From positions 11,470,664 to 11,534,663 of the forward strand of contig CM049315.1 in NCBI GenBank assembly GCA_026874595.1: a stretch of 64,000 bases of DNA. The letters run 5' to 3'. Each line of letters starts with the position of its first letter. Position 1 is the first letter of the stretch. Origin of the DNA: Sipunculus nudus (taxonomy: Eukaryota; Annelida; Sipuncula; Golfingiida; Sipunculidae). Positions 1-15,100 of this stretch are shown here, piece by piece. The translations under genes and the position numbers were made by a program. Under the pieces are notes generated by a model. It did no database searches and was not told the origin of the DNA. It saw only the letters and a program-made list of their open reading frames with translations.

Positions 1-310
1 GAAATGGAAAAGAACAAGAATTGTAGCATAAACAATTTAATTTCAACATTTGAATAAAATATCATCATATAAATTGATATGTTAATTTGATGAGAGTAAA
101 ATAAATTTAATTCATTAATGTGCAATTAGTAGATAGATAATCAGCCTCTTTAAATTAGCTTGGAAATATACATTTATATCAATTTATGTAAAACTTATGT
201 TTTCAAATCAAGGTTTCTGCACACAATTTAAAAAATTACATGGGAGTGGGTACAGGACACAGTCCCATGGTTGAAATCCTGAATTTATATAAGATCTGAA
301 AGGTGCCATT

Positions 311-390
311 TTGATCTTATAGTCAGAGCATCATAGGTGAAATGGTGGTATTGATCTTATAGTCAGAGCATCATAGGTGAAATTGTGGTA
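311..390. repeat. Two-copy 40-bp tandem duplication
   Basis: The unit starting ttgatcttatagtcagagca occurs at 311 and again at 351, differing at about one base. It lies in non-coding DNA and looks recent. Confidence 0.85.
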
Positions 391-3300
391 TTTTATGGAA
401 CCACAGGTTGTCATCTAACTGCAGGCCATAAGTTATGCATTGTTCCTGGTCCCATGAATTGGAAATCTGAATCCAGAAAGCTAAATAGTAGTAAAATATC
501 ATTCTTATACAGACAGTGGACCTGTCCTGTAAAAAAATATTCACTGTTATGTATTGACATGTTAAGAATATTCTAACCAGTGGCCAGGAGCAGGTTTTTA
601 GACGTTGATTAGACATGAGCCACTTAACCATGTAGTGGGTATTGATATCAGATTGACAGCAAAATGGTAGACTTGTGAGGGTTCGGGTGAGGAATCTGAA
701 TAGAGAAGCGTGTGGGTAGCAGAGAGCTGGACTGGTTTCTATCACAGTCACTGTATACTCATCTGAACAGACAGTTACTAAGGGTATATAGCCAGCGGTC
801 AGGGGTAGCTACACAATATTATGACTACAAACACAACCCTGCCAGCCAGGCTGAAACAGGTGGAGACCATTAAGTACAGACACACGACAAGATAGTACAA
901 CAGGAGCCCATGCCTGAAGCGCTCTGTTTGTTTGATCGTTGGTAGTAAACATATGTCAAGCCTCCTCTCAACTGTCAGAGCAGATCTCGTTGACAATACA
1001 CTGATTTCTTTATCACTATTTAAACTGCATATATGTGTCCTTGCACTCTACCTTTATTCCTGGGATATCTTTGCTGTCAAAAGAATTCAATTTAAGTTAT
1101 TAATCATAATCTTTTAATTGATGCTCTGTGAAGAAAATTGAGAAGAAACTCTTTTAAAGTCGAGGTAATAAAAATGTCATACATAATAGAAATGTATTAT
1201 AATATACTTTCGTCCATATATTTTTTTTCACCTGGTTGGTCAAAAGTATGAGTTATTAGCAGACATCATAATCTTGACTTCATAATGACTGCAGGTCATC
1301 TTCCAAAATTAGAATGCATTCCTGCAAGCATGGGCCTTTCTGATAGAAAAAAAATCTTACCACAGTTTATATTAACTATAGGACTGTGGTCAGAGCCTAG
1401 AGTTGCTCTCACCAGAATTTTAACTAGGCTTTCCTGGGCACACAGTGTCACAGTTCAACAGCCTGCATGTGTCACAGGTGCATGAGCTCCAGGATAAAGG
1501 TAACCCCTAATACCAATGAATGGCCTTTCAGTGGAAAAAGAGTTATTTGCATAAAAATATATATGATGATGATGATTCAAATTACAATCAAAATTTCATA
1601 TATTGTTTGATGGGTTTCACTGGAACCCTCCACTAAAGTTCATCAAAATCTTTCCAGAACTTTGTGTGCATAAAAAACAGACAAACCAAAGGGAAAATAA
1701 AATTCATGTACAATGCCACCTTGTGGAGGTTTAACAAATAATACAGCCTGCTTTGACCAGAAGACCTTGTGCAGCAATTAAGCTCAAAATTTTGTGAAGT
1801 TTTCTGATACTGTGGTTGCCTTTTTGGTTGTGAGGTTTCAAATTTGCAATTTCATGACAGGAATATTTGTGAAAAGAAAACCTTTACCAAAGGTATTTAA
1901 ACCCAACAGGAAACATATCAATCTTTCAGTCTTACATTTGTTTTAGCTGCTGGCAATGCCCAAATAAAACAGATTTTGCAATTTATATGATTTAATCTAA
2001 TGGTTTACTGCAATAAACAACTGCTAGAGAGCTCTATGATATGACACTAGAGCTTTGTAAAAATTCAGAGTTTGATCAAGGACAGAGTGCATATGGTTTC
2101 CTCTAAGGCAGTGACACCAAGATGCAAAGAAAGCAGGATGTCACAAAACAATATGGTTATATTTTCTGCCCAGTGGTGCATCACAGATTTGGCTTTGGGA
2201 AGCTTTCATGACCTGTGGCAAACTTTTGAGTGAGTTCAGTGGACCAGGTGTCTAAACTCATACATCATGACTAATTATCCATGACAAAAATGGCTGTTCA
2301 TTCCTCCATATTAGGTGTTTCAAAATTTGCCTAAAAATTACTTAATGTTCTTAATTCTTAATTTATGGTATTTTGCACCTTTGTGTGTACAGGAGCTTCG
2401 TCAGAGGTAGCTTTATCAAAGGTATAGAGGTATGTCTGAAGTAGGCATATGGCACTGGTTGGTAAATTTTTTAAAGAAAATTTATGTATCTATTAAGACC
2501 ATTTTACTGGTTTCATTTTAAGGATAATTTTGATGTGTTTGTTAAATGTCTGGTAAATTTTGACTGTCAAGTAGTGGTAAATCAAGGGCAGTAAAAGGTG
2601 TCACTGTCGATAGTGATAGCAAATGGTCTGATTAATTTATCTCCATGATTTACAAGTGAGATATTGCCTATCATATTCCAGGTTTTAAACTACCAGCTGA
2701 AAATCCTAATTAGAGTTTATAACTGTGAATTTTAGTGACACTTATCATAAATTGGTTTTGGTACTCATCTGGTTAATGAGAGTTTTAATTGTATGATTTG
2801 TTGAGATGAAGTGGTTTTGGCTTAACCCTGTGGAGCTGGATTCGCTTATCAGGGTTTATGGCCACATGATTTAGGGAATGTGACAAATGCATTTATATTG
2901 GCAAATACATAGGACTACAGAAAGGTCACCAGTTCAAAACCCATGGCAGCCAGCATGAAGGTGCATTATAAACCTGACACGGACAGTGCGAGTCATTCTA
3001 AAACCTAAATAACTTATGATTTCTTAATTGTAATCAGATCACTTCATACTGACAGTCATACTGGTCATTTGGTTTTAAGTCATCATCAGTCAAAAGATAT
3101 AGCCAGATGTATGCACAGATATCTATATACATCATGGTCATAAATCCTTCAGTTGGACCTTTTGAGATGTCACTGTTGGTTTATTGGTATAGAATATCAG
3201 TTTATGTTTGGGAGGTTGATTGATCAGCATGGTATATGTCATCTCTGTGTCAGGTGTGTAAATTAATCTTTCTAAATCACACAGTCACAGAGGGGGTGAG

Positions 3301-6300
3301 GGGCCCCGTTTTTCAGCACTGAGTGTATTGTGCTGTACCAGTCAGGCTTTGCTTACACAGTTCTGTTAGGGATTACATTAACTGTCAGATTATCTCTAGG
3401 ATCTGTAAAGATGATCAGGCTGGTTAACGCTCAGCTGTTGCTGTGAAGACAGGACCTGTGGCAGCCTCTCCACCACCCCGCAGTGCTGTCACAAGGCTGT
3501 GTGACTGTCTGAATACTGCTATGTCATAGAAAATGGTTACCCCTGAAAACTGCTGATATAAAATCTGGAACCCCTTGATAAAGGTTGGCTGTATAACCAT
3601 TAACACATACAAGGAAGATTAACTAGAAATTTAGAACACATAAACATAGATTCTAATCACACAAAAAGTTACATAACAAACTGCAAAAGGTTCTGAACTT
3701 GTGATTTTTGCCAACTAGCAGAAAAGTAAATTGAACCACAGATAATTAAAAGTCACAGTCCTTGAATAAAGTGAATGGACAGCTCTCAGTACAGTTATCT
3801 AATATGTAGTTACGTTTCTTCCTCTGTATTCATGTACTGTAGGAACATTATAGAGCCAAATTAAATTCTGAAGACACCACACAGGATGATTATACAAGAT
3901 TCTCACAGACTCCCCATCCTTGAACAGTTTCTGCCTCATTTAATTTCGGTGATTACCAGGGATGAGGTGAAGGCATGTTCAGGCTGCAGGGTGAGTGACC
4001 ATAAAGGAGGTATCCCGCAGCAAAGGCAATCACCAGCTCCAATTGGTCACCTGTAGCTGACCAGTCAAGAACCCAGGGGGTGGTCAGTTGAGAGATGTAT
4101 GTTTATCCTGGAGGTTTTGGTCATTATTGATGATTAATGATGCCCTGTGGTCAGACCCCACTGACCACAGGGCCCACTATTGAAAGACCAAATAGCTGAG
4201 TGCAATTTGACAAGAGATGGTTCAGGCATCTTTATGTGATGTTCTCTGTACACTTCACATTTCTGTTGATAGATTTACTTGAAGAATCTCTGCATTCTGT
4301 CCAGTCTATAATTTATTGGCCATTTTGGGGTTAGGTTATGGTGTGACCGTTTTATATACATGTATGTATGCAGGGCATGTCTTCAGATGATAGCAGTTAA
4401 ACTGAATTAAATTAGCCATCATTCTTTGATAGAGTCTTCGAAATATTCTGGTGTTAAGCCTTGTTGGATATTTATTTAAAATTTATCCTATAGGTCTTTT
4501 TTTTTCCTTTTAATTATGCAGTTTGCAGTATGTGTAATTTAAGTCTGACATATTTTAATGTATTACATAAAAATGAAAATAATTTAGCTATTTCTGCATG
4601 TGTTAACAGCAGGTAGACCCTACTCATTCTTAATGCTGCATATATGCTGCACAGATCAGCATCATAGATTGAATAAAGCATGACACTCATGTTTCTGTTA
4701 TTATAACTTTTATCAGTACCACTTCTACTAAAAATGTAATTATATTATTTTATATGTGTAAGTGTACTTGTGTGTGTAGTATATGAATCAAGTAAAAATA
4801 TGCTAATTGCATGACTTTCAAAACTGGGAAAACATTTCATGCCCAGTGAATGCATGGTAAATAAAATGTCAGGTCTACATCATTGTCAACCAGCAGGTAT
4901 TTCAGATTGTCCCGTATTTAATTGATGACCCTAATTACATAAGTACAGTGACACTGAGTATTATGTGACCCCAGACCGTGAGGGGTCAGACCCCGTGATG
5001 GTGATGTAGACATCCTGACGTTTTATCCAGGGTGTACATGGACGTGCGGACATTAATCATATGCTGGTGGGCAGGCACGCTCCCCACACATTCCTACAGG
5101 TAGAGAGCTTACCTTTGAAGTAGCGAATTGATATACATTCATCATTTTGATTTCATTCATCTGTAGACCAGCAAACATCAGAGAACCACAAAGGGCATTT
5201 AAACTCAAAATCAAATGGCACGGCCACATGTGTTTAGTTTTGAATCATCAGTATATTGCTTTGATACACTTTTAATATTGATATTTTCCTATCATTTGTA
5301 CTGCACTTGACACACCTGAATTATACAGTGTGTCTGTACACATGTATATATGCATGTAAATATATATATATATATATCACTTAAATTTCAAACTGGTTTT
5401 TAGGGTATATGTATTTGTTTAATTAACTGTTTTGTATGGATGAGTGGCTATAAATTGCATGATCATATGTGTGTGGTTATTTGTGTGTATACATGTACTC
5501 CATCTAAATACCTATTAGATACCTGTGTAGGTAAAAGGATGTTCATGTGTCTGCAACTGACAGGGAATATTTAATATTGTATAAAACATATTTGACATTA
5601 GTTAAATCTACTTACATCAAGTATATGCTGTAAGCCACACACCATCAACATTCATAATCATATGAAAACATATTAATAACATCCTATTGCAGAAACAGTC
5701 TTGTTCAGTGGTTTATTTCAATTTACAAAATTACAATGACTTCACTGCTGTGTGTGATGGGACAACTTAAAAAAGCACTGTACTAGTATATTGTAGTCCA
5801 ACTGACTAGTTATAAAAGGGGGAAGAACTTGTCACTTGATGGACCTGGAAATAGTTGGAAAAACTTTCATTAACAAATGGCCTACAGTTAGTCTAGCTTT
5901 AACTTTTTCTGTAGTACAGGTCCATGGCCTGTAGGAGGCCCTGTGTTTGGAATGAGGATGAAGTATAATCCCAGGTACCTATGTTGCTCATTTTTTATGT
6001 TCCAATGAACCTGTGTTCTTCAGAAAGTTACCTGATAAAATATCATGATGAAGAAGATGAATGAAGAAATTAATTGGAGGATAAAATAAGTGACCCTATA
6101 GTCATACCAAAACCTTATACCAAAACAGGTATGGGGTTCTATACTGGGAAACAAACTTCATACACAGACAACCCCCACCCCACATCCTATCCCCCTATCA
6201 CTTGGCTATGTTCTGCCACCATTCAGTGTTAATGACTGATGTTAAGTGAAACTGACTTGGCAATAAAAGTAACAAATAACACCAAGGATATAAACACTGG

Positions 6301-8599
6301 TGTGATACCAACCTTCAGGACCAGGTGCTATCTGTCACTCCTGGGGTGTTAGACTGGCTGGCTGATGCAGATAAGACCTGCTACTGTTACATGCTCCATC
6401 CAGTATCTCCCACCCTGTCTGACAGTGAGTGATTGTGAACTTTATTGCACTTGCCCACATATGACCTTTAATGCATAAGAGACATATTTTATTCTCAGAG
6501 ACAAGAAATCAAAAAACCCTGTCTGGTTGTAGTATATATTAAAAAGTTTGATAAAATTCTGACATGTGAGTCAGTTTTGACATTGCTTATAGTTTTACAC
6601 TATTTATTTTCTCTTTTATGTGATGGAAATATTTCGCTTTTTGTTCCATGATGTAATGATTTACAATTTCATTGTCATCTGACCTGGATTCTGCAGCTTT
6701 TGAATGACATACAAGCTTAGACTGATAATGCTGCAATGTTAATTGGGGAAGTGTCTTGTCAACATTACTTTCTATGATACTTTGTCTTGGAATATTTGTG
6801 GGCATGCCCTGTTTAGAATTAATATAAACTTTAAACAAACAGCTAGGGTGTTGAGTATTTCCTTTCCTCCGGACCTTGCAAACACTGCCTGATTAGCGTC
6901 CTTAACATGACTGGTTTGTGTTGGCATTAATTTGGGGAAAAATGATAAAATTAAATAAACATTATATTATATAAGTTAAATACATGGTGTCTGTAAAGTC
7001 TCCAACCCTACTATTAATAATTTGTCTTGAAATAAATCATAAGAGATGTCCTCAGTACAAATCATAACAGATATCACTTTAATTTAGTAATTTAGGTGTG
7101 TCAGGGTTGGAAACTGCATGCCTAGTGCTATGAGTATGAGTGCATACTTTACAAGAAAGGCTACCAATTGAATACTACCTCTTATCAGTGGCAACTTTTA
7201 AATTAAATAGTTACATAAGTATTTACTGGTTGGACACTTCCTTTTCCATTACACTTTATCCACTTATCAGTGAGTAGTATTAAATTAAAAAGTTACGTAA
7301 GTTTGGCGATCTCTACACTTCTTCAGTAATTTATCACACACTAACCACTCAGGGTGTCTCAAAGCTTAGTCTTTATACCTCCCGACAGCTGAATGGTAAT
7401 TTACATAAAATTGACGGCATCATGAGCAACTGTTCAGAGAGATATCATCAGTCAATTACCAAGCTCTATGAAGCCTGGGGCGATCAGAGGTTATTTGATA
7501 CAGGTCTTGTATAACATTACATATAACAGGGCATGGTTTTCTCTTCTACCAGAACCACTGGCATCATAGAACCACTCTCCAAGACTTGTATTTAAGGGAT
7601 CCCTGGGGTTGTTATTGTTGGAGCTCTGTTTGGAGACTAGCCAACTAGATTTTGTTACACTCAGAGAGTAATATGCCATTATCTGTGCATGACTTGTTTG
7701 GTGATGTGTAGTAACTGGTCATGTTAGTAGGAGGTACATGTAACTAAACCTGTCCTGGAAGTTACCCAGCCTCCACTATGACCGGCCTTGTTCTGTACCC
7801 TACCCTATAAAAGAAATGTACTGCCAGCAGCTAGTGTAGTTAATCATCTCCCATCTTTAAACACTTATATCCTGCAAAATATCAGATATATCTAAGATAT
7901 TTCCTTAACCTGCCAGTGTTTAGGGGTTACAGATTATGCATCCATATTTTACCCTTGGATAAAGTCAATTTTGTATTTAATAAGAACATGGATTAGGTGA
8001 AATTTTATTTTAAAATTTTTGGAAAGAGAATACATTTAATTTGGTTCTTATGATCTGTTTAGCATACACCCAATATATGAGTTATCCAAACCAGTATGTT
8101 ATATGTTTATATATGTAATATGTTTAATAATTTAGATTCTACCATTTTTAGTAAATTAATATATAACTTTCCAAAAACAGGACAAGTCATAATTAACTAA
8201 CGTATCAAATGTCTATTTTCTCACATTGTTCTTAAAATTGCAGTAATTTATGATTGTTTAAAATTATACTATTTTGTTATTTACAAAATGTATGAAAATG
8301 GTTATATGGAGCAAATAAAGGTAATTATGTAACCGTCTTGCATTTATCTTATTCATACGCAGATCCTTTGTTCAGTGTTTGACAGGTACATGTCAAGGCT
8401 GTTGTGCATGCATGTGCAAGTAAATCATAAATGCTGCCATGTATCATAACTGTGTGGGCGATCAATCATTTAAAATGTTGGACATGGCTGCTGACCATTG
8501 TGTGTGGCCCCTGGTGGTGAAATATATTGAATGGAACCATGGCTGGCCTTGCACAGCATTTCAGGCATTGATCTACAAGATGTTACTAACACAATGCAT

Positions 8600-8755
8600 A
8601 TGTCGAAGGGATCATTTTGTAAACTTACTCCTACTGTTCCATGGAGCAGGGATCATTTTGTGAACATATTCCTCCTGTACCATGAAGCAAGGTTCATTTT
8701 GTTAACACTTAAATTTACTATGGTGCAGGGATCATCTTGTGAACATTTTATTCTT
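8600..8755. repeat. Degenerate tandem repeat, about 45-bp unit
   Basis: About four diverged copies of a unit built on gggatcattttgtgaac followed by a pyrimidine-rich stretch and a ccatg or tatgg spacer. It sits in the intron shortly before the first FAT4-type exon. Two short open frames here are products of the repeat. Confidence 0.65.
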
Positions 8756-8988
8756 GTTCTTATTGTTCTACTGTTTCAAAATTGATTTAAAAGTTCTTTT
8801 TTTTTTGTTTCAGTGTTAATATTAAAAAATATATCTATCACAAATACTCGCTCTTCGCTTTATGAATAACTGAAGAAGTGTCAATTAAGAGCATAGCTCT
8901 GTTTCCAGTACTCTTATAACATTTATTTTGTTATAGTATGTCATTCAATTGAAAAAGCTGTTAACCTGGACTTTTATTATGATTACAG

Positions 8989-9169
8989 GTTACCCAGGTA
9001 GAACAGGGACAGCCACTGTGGACATCCATGTCCGTGATGCTAACGACAACACGCCAGTTTTCTCTCGTTCTCACTACGTGGTCCATGTCCCAGAAAACAA
9101 GGTCCAGGGGGCTCCAGTGGTTCTGCTTCACGCTACCGATAAAGACACAGGCAAAAATGCAGAAATAAG
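8989..9169 (+). CDS. FAT4: FAT4 exon a: end of one cadherin repeat, start of EC1
   Basis: Starts at the second base of a glycine codon, so the preceding exon must end in phase 1. Encodes the end of a cadherin repeat with a full calcium linker (DANDNTPVF), then the next repeat's PEN and DKDTGKNAE motifs. The donor splits an arginine codon (AG|G) and matches the next acceptor. Confidence 0.93.
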
Positions 9170-12100
9170 GTAATTTTTCCAGGCTATAGCCACAGAATTT
9201 ACAAATGATCACCTGTTTTAATTGAAAGGGTTGTGGAAAAAATGAAATAAACCTGTTAATATTTATTTATTTTTTCATTTTTTCATTTCAATGCATATCT
9301 TTGGATTAATTAATTATCACTTAAATCTGAAATGGAAAACATATTTCCATAATTTGAAATTTTATGGTTGAATTTTCATAATGTTTAAGATTTTAATTTA
9401 TCAATATAAACTGTTTATGTTATGGTTTTAATTGCAGTCACCTCATTGCTATGTTTTGAAACTTTGAAAATATTCTTATATATTATTGATTTATATAATG
9501 TGTATAAATTCCTGCATTTCTCAATTAGCATTGCTTTAGTTAAAGAGGTACTTGTAATAGGAATCTTGATTTTAGCAACAAGATTTTTTTGTGGCTGGTT
9601 TCAGGTATGATGTTGTTGGCAGTTTAGAAGATTTCAAGGTGGACAGTGACTCAGGCCAAATATCATTAATCACAAACCTAGACAGGGAGATCAGGGACAA
9701 TTACAGCTTTGATGTCATGGCAACAGATCATGGGACGATCAGCAGGTCCACCACAGCCAAGGTCACCGTTATCGTGGATGATGTCAATGAGTTCCCTCCA
9801 GTGTTTGAGAATTCAGTTTATAATGTCTACATCCGTAATCCTACTGCATCAGGTATGTCCACCAATTGTATTTAGCTTATGTTACTTTCAGTTACACTTG
9901 AGTTTACCAGGGGACATGAATGTCAGAGGAAAAACTGGTTTTAACAGAGTAATGCTGTTGTCCACAAAAAAATGTCTTTAGATGCTAAAATAAACAATAT
10001 TGTAAAATGAGAAATAAAAAAAAATAATACTTTTTCATAATGTATAAATCTTTGTTTTCTCTTTTTGTACAAAGTGTTCTTCACACAGTACATGTACAGG
10101 TGTCAAAGTTCATTACCTGTTTACAAAGTTCATTAGTTGTCCCATTTTGCCATGTGAGATTTTATCCATGAACATTTTTAAAACATGCATTTAGTTTTCC
10201 CAGATTGAGCCCCTCAGATTTCCTTATTCTGTATTTCAGTCTTAGGATTGTTAATGGGCCACCTTTTAAACAGGGGGAATATAGTCAGGGGAGTATTTTG
10301 TTCTACTAATTAATCAATCAGACATCTTCCCTGCTTGTTCCCTCTGTGTATGGTCATCAATAACAAGATAATGTGTTGTCTTTCTCTTATTTGAAATGAA
10401 AATTTTTTATTGCTTGTATGCTACTGGGTCATTAAGAAATTAAACTCCCAAAAAGAGATGAAAAATAATTGTAAGCCATATCTTAAATAAAAATGATAAT
10501 TTGATTATTATACAGTAATTTATGAACATAACAATATGTTTGCAGTGTAAAATTGCCCCTTGGCTTTGCAGATTTACTGCTGTTACCTCCCCCTGCTGGC
10601 TATCTGTTACACTAAATGGATACAAAGCGTGGTTCACTGCAGTTTATCTGATAAAAACCTTTCATACCAGAAAGTAATAATGCCTCAGAGAAAAAAACTC
10701 ATTTGCAGCATACTCTGCATGTATCATGTAAGCAGTGGTGTGTTTTATAGAATATTAAAGAAAAAGAAATTTAGGGATTTAATATTTGTGACAATCTTGT
10801 CAGCTCATGAATGTACAGGCACTGTCCATGAAAACTAAAATAGAATACCACGCCATGTCAGAGGGTATTTACTACTTGTGTAATCCTTATTTTGTTATTG
10901 CCCTGCTATTGTGAAAAAGAAAGGAGGAAATATTTAGGAGCACTTGTTTAATGCTTCACCAGTCTCCTCCACATTCATATATTCAAATTAAAATGTCCTC
11001 ATTATGTTTGATACTTAACATTTCAGCAAATATTTGCTTGATGAGTAATGACTTTATATTCACAGAAAAGTTTGCATATTACTGTCACATGACCTCTGAG
11101 CTACCATAGTCACTCCAAAAGTACTAACATTAATCATTTCTTTAGTATGTTTACAACATATTGGGACAAACTTTTTTAGCATTGATGAAGCTGATATTGG
11201 ATATTAAAGAGGAGGATATCAATGGGAGATATAGCTATAAAACCAAGTATATGACCCTTGGAACAAATTGTTATCATGCAATATGATTATAGTCCTCTGT
11301 GTCCTGCATGGTTAACCAGGTTTAATGGGATCTTTAAGTCCTGTGGCTGTTACCATGGAATCTATGGGGAGGAGAACAGGGGTCACACAAGTTCATGTAA
11401 CAAATTTTATATAACATATCCACATACTCCAGCCTGCATTAAAGTTTATAATGTCCGTGTTATTTATATAATATGGTAGGGTACCTATTCTAGATATTTC
11501 AACTTACATACCTGTTTGTCATTATTTATATTTTTACCAGAGATTACAAGAGTTGTCTTATGAAAATATAGAATCAATTGCCTCTCATGGGTTAATTGAA
11601 AAAATTCATAAAAGTATGAATTTTAGAATTAATAAAAAAAGTGTAGATTTTTATAATTCATGAAAATGGAAGTAATCTCATGTATTATGATCCATTAAAC
11701 AACATATCCCCATATTTTATGTAGAGATCATGTCTCCACCACAATCAAATTTGTCATATCTCCATCACAGATCCATCACTTCTCAGCCAGGTTTACAATA
11801 TCTCATCCAAACATGTAATACCAAGTTTCTAACTCATATTTAATTGGAAAACTTGAATTCATACTGCAAACTTGATAAAAGAACAAGTGTTTTACTTTAT
11901 CATATAATTATTTGGGATTTTAGGAGTTTATTAATTATTAATAGTCAAATATGAGTAGTTTATAGAGTTTGGACATGACAGCTCTTTATTTCTTGTATCT
12001 TTTTCTTCTGTTCCTAGCAGGTTCCTTTGTTCTTGGTGTGACAGCCACAGATCAGGATTCTGGGATGAATGCTGATGTGATGTACTCTCTGTCAGGCCCA

Positions 12101-15100
12101 AGTGCTGCATCTTTTAAAATAGACTCTCTCTCTGGTGTCATTACGGCTGTGTCAGGTCTAGGATCAGGTGTATCCAAATACCAGCTCACTGCTAAAGCTC
12201 AAGACAAGGTAAATTATAATAAAAAACCAAATCATTAACAGAAAATGTCAAATACAACATATATGAAATCATAATGGTACAAGGGTCTTCTTTTATCTAT
12301 TTACATTTATTTTTAGGAGAAAAGACATATGCAGGATGCTCATTTGTGGAATTCATTTTTGTTTCATTTCATAAGACCAATTCTAATTGGTTTTTGGAAA
12401 TATGAAATTAATTATTTTCTTTACCTAAATAGAAGGTTGATTGATAACTTAATTGAACTTCTGTCTTAAAATTACTGTTTGCAGTGATATTTTTTGTAGA
12501 TATTCTGACCTGCTTTGCCATGTTTGAATCTGTACAAGTATACTAGATATATACAACCTAATGGAAAATACATCTGATTAGTTGACCCTTAGTCTTATTA
12601 CATTGACTGTTTAAAATTTGGCAAATTTGCATAATCTTAACGACAAGTCATGAATTCCTGATTATTCCCAGCTCTGTATACAGAATTATATACAATACTT
12701 AGTACAGCATACTGATCTGATCTTATGTCTGTCTTCACAATCTTTCAGGAGAAAAGGGTGTCATATATAGAATAGATCTTCTGTAAAAAATACTTTTCTT
12801 CCAGCATACAAACTATCATTAATAGAATATATAGTAAATAAAATAAAATATATTGTGTTATCAGATAAACAGTATGTTATTGTTATAATTGTTTTAAATT
12901 TTTGATTTGAAAATGTTACAGGGTGACCAGCCACTGTCCAGTGAAGCAACCATCAATATTGAAGTTCTTCCTGTGGGGACATCTGGATTCCCAGAATTCC
13001 TCAGCGGACCTAACACATTCAGCATCAAGGAAAATGTAACCATTGGCCATGTTTTTACTACAGTCAAGGCAACATCAGCCAGGGCTGGTGTGACCTTGAC
13101 CTACAGGATTGCTGGAGGGAATGTGGGAAAAGCCTTTACAGTCAGTACAGAAGGTCATCTCAAGATCAACAGCGCACTTGACTTCGAAACGACAAAAACT
13201 TACACTTTGTGGTTGGAAGCAAAGGATGATGGGACACCAGGGTTGACTGATTACCAGAAAATTACCGTTAATGTTGAGGATGTTAATGATAATGACCCAG
13301 TGTTTGAACAGACATTCTACCAGGTGAACATCACTGAAGAAGGGTTCCCACCCGAGGACATCATTAAGGTCAAGGCTACTGATGCAGATGCCAGAGATAA
13401 TGGACATGTCTCATATAGCCTTACTGAGGGGAACATAAAAGATGTGTTCGTGATCAACAGCAGATACGGAATGATCACCACTAATGGCTACCTGGACAGA
13501 GAGACGTTGGACCACTATACAGTGACTGTCCTGGCTACTGACAATGTATGTCGCAGTGTTACAATTACAGCAGATACACTTTTTCGCACATTCAGATCAG
13601 TTATATGAAATTTTATGTAATGCAGGTACCTAGCATGCTGTATAGCCTGTTTACATGAACACTGGTCATAAAGAACAAGGAATGTTAGTAAAATAATTAA
13701 GCTGTGAAATGTTGTGTATTCCAAAACATTTGTTTAGGCAAGACACTGTTCTTAAAAGGGACTGGTAAAAAATTGATGAATTATGTCATCTGGTCTTCAG
13801 TCATAAAAAGCATATATCATCATATTCTGAGCATTTTAATTCTTCCATCTTTTTCTTCATATTTTGTTGATAAATTTTGTTTCATCTATTATGTTTATAT
13901 AGACAATAGATATGCAGGAATGCTGATAGTATTAAAGGTTTAATATTTTCAAATATGTTATGTGATTCAGTGAAGTAGCGTGGCGGTATTCAATTAGTAT
14001 TTTTCACATTTGTTGTTACAGGGAGATCCACGGAGTAGTTCATCCGTGTTCCTTGAGGTCAATGTCAAGGACAAGAATGATGAGAGGCCCCATTTTTCGC
14101 AGCATTTCATAACTCGGATATCGGAGAATTCTCCACTTGGATCTCTTGTCCTTGTTATAACCTCCACTGATAAAGACATTGGTGTCAATGCACAACACAC
14201 ATACACACTGACAACTAACCCTGGAAACAAGTTTCACGTGGACCCAGCCAGTGGCCGTCTGACCGTAGCAGGAGTGTTAGATCGTGAGAAAAAGGATGTG
14301 TATATTCTGCAGGTGGCAGCAGATGATGGTGCTCACCAAACCAGCACGCCAGTCACGATCGATATCCTTGATGCAAATGACGAATATCCTATCTTCAAGG
14401 CTATGGAATATGAATTTGAGTTCATGGCTGAACAACCAGAGGGCGCTTTGGTTGGCAAGGTCCAGGCTGAAGATAAAGATGCCAAAGGACCAAATTCTGA
14501 AATATTTTATCTTCTTGAAAAAGCAAGTGAGGAGTTTTACATTGATAGCATCTCTGGTGAAATCAAATCAAGAGTTAGAGTTCACTACTCTACAGATTCC
14601 ACAGGCAATAGAAATACTTACACTCTGTCTGTTATTGCCAAAGACCGCGGCGAGCCTTCATTGTCAAGCCAGGTCAAGGTCACTGTTAATTTGCAACCAG
14701 CCAATCAGCATCCTCCAGTGTTTGAGGAAGAAAATTATGTAGTTGCTCTCCCTGAGAACGCAGCAGTGGGAAGAAGTGTGGTAACAGTCACAGCAAAGTA
14801 AGTCTTTAGTTTTAAATTTTTGTGATTTTTCTGGTTACTTTTAATTAAGTTAGCTGTGTATATCTCAACCATGTTCATTACTTTCTTGTAAGTGGCTGCT
14901 TCAAAGTTATGGTTATACTTATAGAAATACCTCAGTCAATCTTCAGCACCACCTATTGTTCAATGAAATAATAATGTCAAAGAGATTCCCAGAAAAATTG
15001 TATTAATATTCTGATGAGTAAATTGTGAAATACAGGGTTATTCAAGCAACACATGATTACATTCAGAGTGATATTTTGATTTCATGAATTTTCATTAAAA

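Larger units (their letters stand above)
1..8988 (+). other. Non-coding; probable 3' part of a long FAT4-type intron
   Basis: No cadherin-like or other recognisable coding exon was found on either strand. The only open frames are short, unrelated to known families and AT-biased. The acceptor at 8981-8988 (gattacag) opens an exon that begins inside a cadherin repeat, so an upstream coding exon must exist outside the window and this intron should be at least 9 kb long. Local features are a 40-bp tandem duplication at 311-390, a short TA run near 5361-5377 and a degenerate tandem repeat at 8600-8755. Intron status is inferred from the partial first exon. Confidence 0.7.

Noticed and set aside
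371-751. 126-codon minus-strand frame
   Set aside because: No resemblance to a known family, AT-biased composition, and it overlaps a 40-bp tandem duplication. Probably chance.
2921-2975. tRNA-like B box (ggtcaccagttcaaaaccc) suggesting a SINE
   Set aside because: No matching A box at the right distance, no cloverleaf and no second copy seen.
13075-13407. 110-codon minus-strand frame
   Set aside because: Antisense shadow of a cadherin-coding exon.
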